A DNA stretch of 64,000 nucleotides, taken from positions 3,472,001 to 3,536,000 of the forward strand of contig NZ_BNEM01000002.1 in the NCBI RefSeq assembly GCF_018327705.1. The letters run 5' to 3'. The position numbers and the translations under genes are program-made. Below, piece after piece: positions 8,117 to 16,329 of this stretch (its first letter is position 1; each line of letters opens with the position of its first letter). Under the pieces are notes generated by a model. The model was not told the origin of the DNA and searched no databases. It saw only the letters and a list, made by a program, of their open reading frames with translations. Origin of the DNA: Catellatospora sp. TT07R-123. GTDB lineage: Bacteria > Actinomycetota > Actinomycetes > Mycobacteriales > Micromonosporaceae.

Positions 8117-9283
8117 TCAGTGCACGGTCACCAGCGGGCTGGCGGGCTCGCCGTCGCCCAGCGGGTCGATGCCCAGCTCCTCGGCGATCTTCATCGCCTC
8201 CTCGACCAGCGTCTCCACGATCATCGACTCGGGCACGGTCTTGATGACCACGCCCTTGACGAAGATCTGGCCCTTGCCGTTGCCCGAGGCGACCCCGAGG
8301 TCGGCCTCGCGCGCCTCGCCCGGACCGTTCACGACGCAGCCCATGACCGCGACCCGCAGCGGGGCCGGGAAGCCCTCCAGCGCGGCGGTGACCTGCTCGG
8401 CCAGCGTGTACACGTCGACCTGGGCGCGGCCGCAGGACGGGCAGGAGACGATCTCCAGGCCGCGCTCCTTCAGGCCCAGCGCCTCCAGGATCGCGGTGCC
8501 GACCTTGATCTCCTCGACCGGCGGGGCCGACAGCGACACCCGGATGGTGTCGCCGATGCCGTCGGCCAGCAGCGAGCCGAACGCCACCGCCGACTTGACG
8601 GTGCCCTGGAACGCCGGGCCCGCCTCGGTGACGCCGAGGTGCAGCGGGTAGTCGCACTTCTGCGCCAGCAGCCGGTAGGCCTTGACCATCACGACCGGGT
8701 CGTTGTGCTTGACGCTGATCTTGATGTCACGGAACCCGTGCTCCTCGAACAGCGAGCACTCCCACAGCGCCGACTCCACCAGCGCCTCCGGCGTGGCCTT
8801 GCCGTACTTCTCCAGCAGGCGCTTGTCCAGCGAACCGGCGTTGACGCCGATGCGGATCGGCGTCCCGGCCGCCGAGGCGGCCGCCGCGATCTCCTTGACC
8901 TTGTCGTCGAACTGCCGGATGTTGCCCGGGTTGACCCGTACGGCCGCGCAGCCCGCGTCGATCGCCGCGAAGACGTACTTCGGCTGGAAGTGGATGTCGG
9001 CGATCACGGGGATCGGCGACTTCCTCGCGATCGCGGGCAGCGCCTCCACGTCGTCCTGGGACGGCACGGCCACGCGCACGATCTGGCAGCCGGACGCGGT
9101 CAGCTCCGCGATCTGCTGCAGGGTCGCGTTCACGTCCGAGGTCAGCGTGGTCGTCATCGACTGGACGCTGATCGGCGCACCGCCGCCGACCGGCACCGAG
9201 CCGACCATGATCTGCCGGCTCTGGCGCCGGGGCGAGAGCGGCGCGGGAGGAGCGGCCGGCATACCCAGGTTGATCGCAGTCAC
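8117..9283 (-). CDS. ispG: 4-hydroxy-3-methylbut-2-en-1-yl diphosphate synthase (flavodoxin)
   Basis: 388 residues. It performs the penultimate step of the MEP isoprenoid pathway, the reductive ring opening of MEcPP to HMBPP, on a 4Fe-4S cluster. The TIM-barrel start is visible as [19 protein letters not shown]. The cluster ligands are in SCPSCGR and GCVVNGPGE near the C-terminus. Length and order are normal. It lies 7 bp downstream of the site-2 protease gene and close to dxr, so two steps of the same pathway are in one transcription unit, as in mycobacteria. Confidence 0.97.
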   Translation of the reverse strand: MTAINLGMPAAPPAPLSPRRQSRQIMVGSVPVGGGAPISVQSMTTTLTSDVNATLQQIAELTASGCQIVRVAVPSQDDVEALPAIARKSPIPVIADIHFQPKYVFAAIDAGCAAVRVNPGNIRQFDDKVKEIAAAASAAGTPIRIGVNAGSLDKRLLEKYGKATPEALVESALWECSLFEEHGFRDIKISVKHNDPVVMVKAYRLLAQKCDYPLHLGVTEAGPAFQGTVKSAVAFGSLLADGIGDTIRVSLSAPPVEEIKVGTAILEALGLKERGLEIVSCPSCGRAQVDVYTLAEQVTAALEGFPAPLRVAVMGCVVNGPGEAREADLGVASGNGKGQIFVKGVVIKTVPESMIVETLVEEAMKIAEELGIDPLGDGEPASPLVTVH

Positions 9284-9290
9284 AGTTCTC

Positions 9291-10514
9291 TCACTTGATC
9301 GTGATGGGGTTGACGAGGTCCGCGGTGACGGTCAGTAGCGTGAACGCACCGAAGATCAGGATGACCGTGTAGGTCAGGGGCATGAGCTTGAAGTAGTCGA
9401 CCCGGCCCGGGTCGGGCTTGCGCAACCGAGCGTAGACCCATGACCTGATTCTCTCGAACCAGGCGATCGCGATATGTCCCCCGTCAAGGGGAAGCAGCGG
9501 CAGCAGGTTGAACACGCCCACGAACAGGTTCAGCGAGATGAACAGCATCCAGAAGACGTCCCAGAGGCCCTTCTCGACGGCCTCGCCGCCCAGCCGGCTC
9601 GCGCCGACCACGCTGATCGGGGTGTTCGGGTCCCGCTCCTCGCCCGCGATGGCCGAGAACAGGTTCGGGATCCGCTGCGGGAACTCCTTCATCGCCTCGA
9701 AGGTGCCCTTCGCCATCACCCCGGCGAAGTCGGCCGAGGCGCCGATGGCCGCACCGGGCGAGTAGCGGACCGTGAACGGGATGGTCGGGGTCAGGCCCAC
9801 ACCGATGGCCGACACCTTCTTGGTGCTGCCGTCGGTCATCTTCCGCTCGACCGCCGCCGGGGTCACCGTCACCTGCTGCACCGCGCCGTCGCGGACGACG
9901 GTCAGGGTCGCGGGCTTGCCCGCCTCCAGCGGCCGGATCTTCGCGACCGCCTGCTCCCAGGTGCCGACCTCGGTCCCGTTCACCGCGGTGATGCGGTCGC
10001 CGTTGCGCAGGCCCGCCGTGGTGGCCGGGCTCTGGGGGTCACCGGCGGCGCAGTCGCGCAGGGGCAGCGCCGGTACGACGCACGGCTGCACGTCCAGCAC
10101 GGCGGGCTGGGCGTTGATCTCGTTGCCGCGCGGCAGCGCCGGGTTCGGCAGGCCGGAGAAGATCGCCACGAAGAACAGGGCGACCGCGGCGAGGATGAAG
10201 TGCACCATCGACCCGGCCGACATCACGATCGTCCGCTTCCACACCGGGTAGCGCCACATGGCGCGCTCGTCGTCGGCGTCCTCGTCCTGCGGGGTCATGC
10301 CCGTGATCCGCACGAAGCCGCCGAGGGGGATGCCCTTGACGCCGTACTCGGTCTCACCGCGCTTGAACGACCAGAGCGTCGGCCCGAAGCCGACGAAATA
10401 GCGCGTGACCTTCATGCCGAAGGCCTTGGCGGTGCTCATGTGCCCGGCCTCGTGGAGACTGACCGAGATCAGGATCGCCAGCGCGAACAGGAGCAACCCG
10501 ACGAGGTAGGTCAT
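9291..10514 (-). CDS. Site-2 intramembrane metalloprotease (M50 family, RseP/Rip1-like)
   Basis: 407 residues. The zinc-binding HEAGH is in the first transmembrane helix (residues 21-25), and the third ligand motif LDGGH is near residue 350. Between them a PDZ-type segment (residues ~165-225, including [13 protein letters not shown]) would gate substrate entry. The M50 family cleaves membrane-embedded anti-sigma factors. The start codon overlaps the dxr stop as TGATG. Its placement between dxr and ispG is the conserved actinobacterial arrangement. The target anti-sigma factor is not in this window. Confidence 0.95.
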   Translation of the reverse strand: MTYLVGLLLFALAILISVSLHEAGHMSTAKAFGMKVTRYFVGFGPTLWSFKRGETEYGVKGIPLGGFVRITGMTPQDEDADDERAMWRYPVWKRTIVMSAGSMVHFILAAVALFFVAIFSGLPNPALPRGNEINAQPAVLDVQPCVVPALPLRDCAAGDPQSPATTAGLRNGDRITAVNGTEVGTWEQAVAKIRPLEAGKPATLTVVRDGAVQQVTVTPAAVERKMTDGSTKKVSAIGVGLTPTIPFTVRYSPGAAIGASADFAGVMAKGTFEAMKEFPQRIPNLFSAIAGEERDPNTPISVVGASRLGGEAVEKGLWDVFWMLFISLNLFVGVFNLLPLLPLDGGHIAIAWFERIRSWVYARLRKPDPGRVDYFKLMPLTYTVILIFGAFTLLTVTADLVNPITIK

Positions 10515-11713
10515 CAGGCACCTTTCTCCTTGATCAGTTCGTGAGCCCGGGTACGCGCCCAGTGCTCGGCGGCGAGCACGTCATCGACCGTACCCGGTTC
10601 GTCGTAGTCCGGCGCACCGGAGAGGATCTCCGCCACGGTGTCGACGATCGCCAGGAACGGCAGCCGCCCGGCTGTGAAAGCCGCCACACACTCCTCGTTG
10701 GCCGCGTTGTAGATCGCCGGACGGCACCGCCCGGCCCGGCCCGCGGCCTTGGCCAGCTCGACGGCCGGGAAGGCCTCGGTGTCCAGCGGGCGCAGCTCCC
10801 AGTTGTGCGCCAGGGTCCAGTCGACCGGCGCGGCCGCTCCCGGCACCCGCTCCGGCCAGCCCAGGCCCAGCGCGATCGGCAGCCGCATGTCCGGCGGGCT
10901 GGCCTGCGCCAGCGTCGACCCGTCGGTGAACTCGACCAGGGAGTGCAGCACCGACTGCGGGTGCACCATCACCTCGATGTCGTCGTACGAGATCCCGAAA
11001 AGCTCGTGCGCCTCGATCACCTCAAGGCCCTTGTTCACCAGCGTGGCCGAGTTGATCGTCACCACCGGGCCCATGTCCCAGGTCGGGTGCTTGAGCGCCT
11101 CCTCGACCGTGACCCCGGTCAGCTCCTCGCGCCGCCGACCCCGGAACGCGCCGCCGGACGCGGTCAGGATCAGCCGCCGCACCTCGGCCCGCGAGCCGCC
11201 GCGCAGGCACTGCGCCAGCGCCGAGTGCTCGCTGTCGACCGGGATGATCTGCCCCGGCGCCGCCGCCGCGCGCACCAGCGGGCCACCCGCGACCAGCGAC
11301 TCCTTGTTGGCCAGGGCGAGCAGCCGCCCGGCCTTCAGCGCGGCCAGCGTCGGCGCCAGGCCCAGTGAGCCGACCACCCCGTTGAGCACCAGATCCGCGG
11401 GCCACTCGGCGAGCTCGGTCATCGCCTGCGGGCCAGCCATGATCTTCGGAAGCTTGAAGTCCCCGGACGACCAGCCGCGCCGCTGCGCCTCGGCGTAGAA
11501 CGCCAGCTGGAGATCCTGCGCCGCGGTCGCCTTCGCCACGCCGACCGCTTCGACGCCCAGCTCCAGCGCCTGCGCGGCGAGCAGCTCCACGTTGCCGCCG
11601 CCGGCCCCGAGGGCCACGACGCGGAACCGGTCCGGGTTGCGGCGCACGATGTCGATCGCCTGCGTGCCGATCGAGCCGGTCGAGCCGAGCAGCACTATCT
11701 CGCGGGGGTCCAT
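10514..11713 (-). CDS. dxr: 1-deoxy-D-xylulose-5-phosphate reductoisomerase
   Basis: 399 residues, normal length. It makes 2-C-methyl-D-erythritol 4-phosphate from DXP using NADPH. The N-terminal NADPH motif is GSTGSIG (residues 10-16). The metal and substrate region shows [12 protein letters not shown] and [13 protein letters not shown], and the flexible-loop region [21 protein letters not shown] is intact. It heads the dxr-rip-ispG unit and is one base overlapped with the protease gene. There are 42 bp between its start and the Uma2 gene stop. Confidence 0.97.
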   Translation of the reverse strand: MDPREIVLLGSTGSIGTQAIDIVRRNPDRFRVVALGAGGGNVELLAAQALELGVEAVGVAKATAAQDLQLAFYAEAQRRGWSSGDFKLPKIMAGPQAMTELAEWPADLVLNGVVGSLGLAPTLAALKAGRLLALANKESLVAGGPLVRAAAAPGQIIPVDSEHSALAQCLRGGSRAEVRRLILTASGGAFRGRRREELTGVTVEEALKHPTWDMGPVVTINSATLVNKGLEVIEAHELFGISYDDIEVMVHPQSVLHSLVEFTDGSTLAQASPPDMRLPIALGLGWPERVPGAAAPVDWTLAHNWELRPLDTEAFPAVELAKAAGRAGRCRPAIYNAANEECVAAFTAGRLPFLAIVDTVAEILSGAPDYDEPGTVDDVLAAEHWARTRAHELIKEKGA

Positions 11714-11755
11714 CAGCCCATTCTCGCCGAGCCGCCCGCCGCTCCCCCTGCCGGG

Positions 11756-12343
11756 CTACTCGTCGAGCAGCACCGCGGGGTCGATCTCGAACGCGAACGG
11801 CTCGCGCATCACGAACGTCGATCCAGCGGTAGCCGAGGCCACCGTCCGGTACGCGCCGTCGATCAGCTCGTGCAGCACGAGCGACGGCACCCGGTTGTGG
11901 CACTCGACCCGCAGGAACCACGGCACTCCGGCGTCGGCGTACTGCTTGGGCCGGTCGATGATGTCCTTGCGCCGGTTCCCCGGCGACACGATCTCCCCCA
12001 GCAGCACCGCATCCGCGATGTCCATCGACACCCGGCCCGCGCCCGACACCCTGTAGACCCCGAAGTCGGGTATGAACAGGTCATCTCCGGAAAGCAGGTT
12101 GTTCTCCGGATATGCCCAGTAGCCGACTGCGCGGGCCGCCGCATGAAGGCGGTAGACGATCTCGCGCATGATCGACTGGTGGTCCATGTTGGCGTGCGGG
12201 GACACGATCACACTCCCGTGGAAGACCTCGACTTTGGGGCCGTTCGTTTCCGGGAGCAGACGCAGCGCCAGTTCACCGGTCCATTCCTGGACCTCGGTCA
12301 GTTCTTCGATGCGGTCCAAGCGCAGCCGTATCGGTGCCGCCAT
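11756..12343 (-). CDS. Uma2-family (DUF820) putative endonuclease
   Basis: 195 residues. The PD-(D/E)XK-like core is visible: PDFGVYR near residue 92, then VLLGEIVSPGNRRKD (catalytic Glu) and KQYADAGVPWFLRVE, which is the Uma2 signature. These proteins are abundant and often multi-copy in cyanobacteria and actinobacteria. Nuclease activity is predicted from the fold and the biological role is unknown. It is oriented with dxr and could be read through into it. No partner antitoxin-like gene was found beside it. Confidence 0.85.
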   Translation of the reverse strand: MAAPIRLRLDRIEELTEVQEWTGELALRLLPETNGPKVEVFHGSVIVSPHANMDHQSIMREIVYRLHAAARAVGYWAYPENNLLSGDDLFIPDFGVYRVSGAGRVSMDIADAVLLGEIVSPGNRRKDIIDRPKQYADAGVPWFLRVECHNRVPSLVLHELIDGAYRTVASATAGSTFVMREPFAFEIDPAVLLDE

Positions 12344-12490
12344 GGCGAATCCACCCCCTTCCGCCGGGAGAGTCTGCTGCCCACAGCCTAACCGCGCTCA
12401 CTACGACCCGTCATTTGTCACCCATCGGACACCAAAACAGCAGCTTCTGACCGAAACCACTGATCTTGGCGCGCTCGCCCAGAGCGGCTG

Positions 12491-12554
12491 GTGCAGTTTC
12501 GGGGAAAGTGCGGGAATCTTGAGCCGCATTCGTGCACTTTCCCCGAAACTGCAC
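12491..12554. repeat. Intergenic inverted repeat, family A copy 1
   Basis: Perfect 21-bp arms at 12491-12511 and 12534-12554 (GTGCAGTTTCGGGGAAAGTG plus C, and complement) enclose a 22-base spacer. The unit recurs at 35.6 and 50.8 kb. It lies 15 bp past the stop of the GNAT gene, so it would be transcribed as that gene's 3' hairpin. Confidence 0.85.
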
Positions 12555-12568
12555 GAACTACCTACGGC

Positions 12569-13150
12569 CTACGGTGTAAGGGCGGCCGGGTGGGCGACGT
12601 AGTGCTCGGCGGGCATGGCGTACCAGCGGGCGGTGCGGCCGAGGTGGGTCATGCCCAGGCGGCGCATCACGGCCAGGGACGGGGCGTTGTCGGGCTTCGC
12701 GATGGCGTGGACCTCGGGCAGGGCCAGGCGGGTGAACGCGTACCCGAGCAGGGCCCGCGCCGCCTCGGTGGCGTAGCCGCGCCCCCACGAGTCGGGGTGG
12801 AGATGCCACGCGATCTCCACCTCCCCCGCACCGGGGACGCCGTCGTCGGGCTCGGGCAGCGGCTTGAGCGCCACGGAACCGGCGACGAGGCCGGACCCGC
12901 GCACCTGCACCGCCCACAGGCCGTAGCCGGGCTGGGCCGCGTACCCCTCGACGCGCCGTACGACCGCGGCCTGTGCCTGCTCGCGCGTCGCCAGCGGGAC
13001 CGGCATGCCGAGCCAGCGGGTGACCTCGTCCCGCCGGTAGATGTCGAACGTCCGGTCGACATCGGCAGGCGTGTCCGCCCACTCCCGGACGATCAGCCGC
13101 TCGGTCTCCGCGACGGCGCCGCCGCGCCCGCCTTCATCCTCTTCCCGCAT
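12569..13150 (-). CDS. GNAT-family N-acetyltransferase (RimJ/RimL-like)
   Basis: 193 residues. ETERLIVREW opens the domain, and HLHPDSWGRGYATEAARALLGYAF is the acetyl-CoA binding loop of the RimJ/RimL type, followed by AIAKPDNAPSLAVMRRLGM. ATG 13150 is chosen because the 39 residues upstream in the longer frame look like untranslated repeat DNA. The acceptor is unknown. It sits alone, flanked by palindromic repeats on both sides. Confidence 0.85.
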   Translation of the reverse strand: MREEDEGGRGGAVAETERLIVREWADTPADVDRTFDIYRRDEVTRWLGMPVPLATREQAQAAVVRRVEGYAAQPGYGLWAVQVRGSGLVAGSVALKPLPEPDDGVPGAGEVEIAWHLHPDSWGRGYATEAARALLGYAFTRLALPEVHAIAKPDNAPSLAVMRRLGMTHLGRTARWYAMPAEHYVAHPAALTP

Positions 13151-13222
13151 CCGGGCAGTATCGCCACGCCGCCGCGCTATGCCAACGGGCTCGCGCACCG
13201 GTGCCAGGTCCGCGCAACACGG

Positions 13223-13285
13223 TGATCGCTGTTCGCGGTCGTTCCCTGCACCCCAGCGCCAGTTCATGACCCGAAACGCCGATCA
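13223..13285. repeat. Imperfect inverted repeat, family B copy 1
   Basis: TGATCGCTGTTCGCGGTC on the left (from 13223) pairs imperfectly with the complement of TGATCGGCGTTTCGGGTCAT on the right. The right arm closely matches the arm of the repeat at 59.1 kb. It is in the 227-bp gap between the GNAT start and the MMPL gene stop. Confidence 0.5.
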
Positions 13286-13302
13286 AGTCGCCGCTCGGGC
13301 GT

Positions 13303-13369
13303 GGTGATCGCTGTCAGCGGTCGGAAGCTGCGTTGCGAGCGCGGGTTCTGACCGGAGACAGCGATCACC
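13303..13369. repeat. Intergenic inverted repeat, family B copy 2
   Basis: GGTGATCGCTGTC (13303-13315) pairs perfectly with GACAGCGATCACC (13357-13369), and the pairing extends inward imperfectly for about ten more bases. The right half recurs as a single arm at 20456-20475. It is 8 bp past the MMPL stop, in the position of that gene's terminator. Confidence 0.75.
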
Positions 13370-13377
13370 GGCGCCGG

Positions 13378-15489
13378 TCAGGCCTCCTTGAGGCCGTAGC
13401 GGCGGTAGACGGCGCCCAGGCGGCCGGGCGCCCACCAGTTCCAGCGGCCCAGCAGCCGCATCGTCGCGGGCACCAGCACCGCGCGCACCAGTGCCGCGTC
13501 GATGGCCACGGCCACGACCATGCCGACCCCGAGCACCTTGATCGTGGTCGTACCCCCGGTGGCGAAGCCGCCCAGCACGACCATCAGCAGCAGTGCGGCC
13601 GCGGTGATGATCCCGCCGGTCCGCTGCAGCCCCGACGCCACCGCCTGGGTGTTGTCGCCGGTGGCGTCCCACTCCTCGCGGATCCGCGACAGCAGGAACA
13701 CCTCGTAGTCGGTGGCGAGCCCGAACAGCACCGCGAGCATCAGCACCTGGTTGCCGGGTTCCAGGAACCCGGTGACGGTGAAGCCGAGCCAGTCGGACAG
13801 GTGCCCGTCCTGGAAGATCCACACGACGATGCCGAACGACGCGCCGATCGAGATCACGTTCATGACGATCGCCTTGAGCGGCAGCACCACCGACCCGAAG
13901 GCCAGGAAGAGCAGCAGGAACGTGCTGAGCGCGACCATGCCGAGCATCCACGGCAGCCGCTGCCCGATGGTGTCGAGCTGGTCGAGGTCGGCTGCGGGCC
14001 GCCCGCCGACCATGACGGTGGCCCCGGCGGGTGCGGGCAGGTCGCGGATGGCCCTGACCACGTCGCGGGCGAGCGGCGACGCGGCCTCGCCCGGGTACGC
14101 GACCGAGATCAGCGTGCTGTCGCCGCGCTGGGCGGTGATCCGCGCGTCGGTCACGTCGGGGATCGTCTTGATCGTGACGGCGAGGCCGTCGGCGCCGGGG
14201 CCGGTGACCAGGACGCTGATCGGGGCCGCGCTGCCGCCGGGGAACTCGTCGGCCAGCCGCGCGGTGACGGTGCGCGACTCGGTGCCCTCGGGCAGCACCC
14301 GCTCGTCGAACCCGCCGAACTGGGCGCGCAGGAACGGCGTGGCGGTGAGCAGCAGCACGGCGGCGACGCCGAGCGCGTACAGCACCGGGCGGCGCATGAC
14401 GCTGCGCGCGATGCGGGCCCAGCCGCCTTCGGCCTGCGGCCTGGGGCGGAACAGGCGCGGCAGCGGCACGCGCAGCGCGTTGACCTTCGGGCCGAGGACC
14501 GCGAGCAGGGCGGGCAGGGCGGTGAGCGCGGCGACCATGGCCACGAGGACCGCGGCCATGCCGCCCCAGGCCATGGACTTGAGGAAGGCCATCGGGAAGA
14601 TCAGCAGGCTGGCCAGCGCGAGCGCCACGGTGAGTCCGGAGACCGCGACGGTACGCCCGGCGGTGGTGATCGTCGCGGCCACGGCCTCGGCGGAGGTCCG
14701 CCCCGCGGCGAGCTCCTCCCGGAACCTGTTCACCACGAACAGTGCGTAGTCGATCGCCATGCCCAGCCCCAGCATCGTGATGATGTTGACGGCGAACACG
14801 GAGACCTCGGTGACCTGGGCGATCAGCCGTACCGCGGTGAACGCGCCGAGCACGGCGAGGATGCCGACGAACAGCGGGGTCGCGGCGGCGACCAGGCCGC
14901 GGAAGATGAACACCAGCAGGAGCAGCAGGATCGGCATGCTGATCAGCTCGGCCTTGGTGATGTCCTGGCTGATCTGCTCGTTGGCGTCGTCGAGGAACGG
15001 GATGAGCCCGCCGACCTCGGTGGTGAGCCCGCCGCCGGCCCGCAGCGCCGACTCGATCGCCGCGAGGTCGTCGAGCTTGTGGTTCTCGTCCCCGTCCCGC
15101 AGCTGGATCGCGACGTACGTGGCGTGCCGGTCGGTGGAGAAGAAGACCGGCGGTGCGCCCGGGGCGTAGCCGGTGACGATGCTGGTGACCTCGGTGCGGC
15201 CGGTCAGGCCGGTGGCGACGGCGCCGACGGCCTGACTGAAGGCGGGGTCGTCGACGGTGAGCGTGCCGGAGCTGTACAGCGCGAGCACGTCGATGTTCTG
15301 GCGCCCGAGCGCCGCGGTGATCTGCTCCTGCGCCCTGCTGGACGGGCTGCCGGGATCGTTGAACCCGCCGCTGGTCAGGTCGTTGAAGACGGCCCCGCCC
15401 CAGGTCGCGCCGAGGCCGACGACCACGGCCGCGGCGATCAGCACCCACCAGCGCAGCCGTACGACGGCGCGCCCCCACCACGCGAACAT
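13378..15489 (-). CDS. MMPL-family RND transporter
   Basis: 703 residues with the RND/MMPL duplicated plan: an N-terminal helix (WWVLIAAAVVVGLGA), an extracytoplasmic loop, then helix clusters around residues 180-340 and 540-690. The conserved GLGMAIDYALFVVNRFREEL and its second-half counterpart FGLATDYEVFLLSRIREEW contain the proton-relay Asp pairs. The C-terminal motif LGRWNWWAPGRL is typical of actinobacterial MmpL-like pumps. The start has GGAGG five bases upstream. It is divergent from a TetR regulator 100 bp away, the usual repressor-pump arrangement. The cargo, lipid or drug, cannot be inferred. Confidence 0.93.
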   Translation of the reverse strand: MFAWWGRAVVRLRWWVLIAAAVVVGLGATWGGAVFNDLTSGGFNDPGSPSSRAQEQITAALGRQNIDVLALYSSGTLTVDDPAFSQAVGAVATGLTGRTEVTSIVTGYAPGAPPVFFSTDRHATYVAIQLRDGDENHKLDDLAAIESALRAGGGLTTEVGGLIPFLDDANEQISQDITKAELISMPILLLLLVFIFRGLVAAATPLFVGILAVLGAFTAVRLIAQVTEVSVFAVNIITMLGLGMAIDYALFVVNRFREELAAGRTSAEAVAATITTAGRTVAVSGLTVALALASLLIFPMAFLKSMAWGGMAAVLVAMVAALTALPALLAVLGPKVNALRVPLPRLFRPRPQAEGGWARIARSVMRRPVLYALGVAAVLLLTATPFLRAQFGGFDERVLPEGTESRTVTARLADEFPGGSAAPISVLVTGPGADGLAVTIKTIPDVTDARITAQRGDSTLISVAYPGEAASPLARDVVRAIRDLPAPAGATVMVGGRPAADLDQLDTIGQRLPWMLGMVALSTFLLLFLAFGSVVLPLKAIVMNVISIGASFGIVVWIFQDGHLSDWLGFTVTGFLEPGNQVLMLAVLFGLATDYEVFLLSRIREEWDATGDNTQAVASGLQRTGGIITAAALLLMVVLGGFATGGTTTIKVLGVGMVVAVAIDAALVRAVLVPATMRLLGRWNWWAPGRLGAVYRRYGLKEA

Positions 15490-15526
15490 CAGTTCCTCCC
15501 CGGAACGTTCGGTATGCTGTTTACGC

Positions 15527-15540
15527 CACTCAGTTGAGTG
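15527..15540. promoter_or_regulatory. Candidate TetR operator between MMPL pump and tetR
   Basis: CACTCAGTTGAGTG has perfect 6-bp arms and sits midway in the 100-bp divergent intergenic region. A related half-site GTTCACTTCAGTC lies closer to tetR (around 15565). Two GTTTAC copies flank the palindrome. The position fits one operator controlling both genes. Confidence 0.5.
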
Positions 15541-15589
15541 AACGCCGTTTACTTTCGCGGACGACGTTCACTTCAGTCAAGGGAGCCTC

Positions 15590-16282
15590 ATGTCGGACAC
15601 CTCACACCGGCGCGAACGCCTGCGCGAGCGCACCCTGGCCGAGATCAAGGAGCTGGCGCGGGCACAGCTGGTGGCGGGCGGTCCGGCAGCCGTCTCCCTG
15701 CGGGCCATCGCCCGCGACATGGGTATGACCGCCGCCGCGCTCTACCGCTACTTCCCCGCCCTGGACGCCCTGGTCATCGACCTGTGCACGGACCTCTACG
15801 GCGAACTGCGCCAGGCCTGCGAGGCCGCCCGCGACGCGCTCGGCCCCGCCGCCGACGCGGTCCCCCGCCTGATCGCGATGGCCCGCGAGCTGCGCCGGTG
15901 GGCGCTGGCGCACCGCCCCGAGGCGACGCTGATCTTCGGGCCGCCGCTGCCGGGGGTGGGGCAGTTCCACGAGCTGTGCGTCGACCTGGAGCACGCCGGC
16001 GCCCGCTTCGGGATCATCTTCATCGAGCCGATGGTGGAGCTGTGGCGCGACGGCCGCCTGCCGGCCCTCGACCACGTCGACCTGTCGCACCTGGGCCAGG
16101 CCCTGCCCAATCTCCCCGAGCTGCCGGTCGAGGTCGCCGCCGTCTTCCTGACCTCCTGGACCCGGCTCTACGGCGTGATCGCGGCCGAGCTGTTCGACCA
16201 GCTGAGCTGGACCGGCGTGGATACCGAACCGCTGTTCGAAGCGGAGATCGCGTTCTTCTCGGCGCAGGTCAAGCCGCTGTAA
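15590..16282 (+). CDS. TetR/AcrR-family transcriptional regulator with WHG-type C-terminal domain
   Basis: 230 residues. The helix-turn-helix is at residues ~36-57 (AVSLRAIARDMGMTAAALYRYF). The C-terminal ligand domain (ARELRRWALAHRPEATLIFG) resembles the WHG-type TetR_C found in actinobacteria. GGGAG precedes the ATG. It is divergently paired with the MMPL pump, which is its likely target. Confidence 0.92.
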   Translation: MSDTSHRRERLRERTLAEIKELARAQLVAGGPAAVSLRAIARDMGMTAAALYRYFPALDALVIDLCTDLYGELRQACEAARDALGPAADAVPRLIAMARELRRWALAHRPEATLIFGPPLPGVGQFHELCVDLEHAGARFGIIFIEPMVELWRDGRLPALDHVDLSHLGQALPNLPELPVEVAAVFLTSWTRLYGVIAAELFDQLSWTGVDTEPLFEAEIAFFSAQVKPL

Positions 16283-16329
16283 GCGGCCCGTTGCCTGATT
16301 GACGGCTCAGGAAGGTAGGCTCGCCCGCT

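Noticed and set aside
13333-15537. A 734-codon open frame antisense to the MMPL gene
   Set aside because: Composition is that of a shadow frame; the opposite strand has clear RND motifs.
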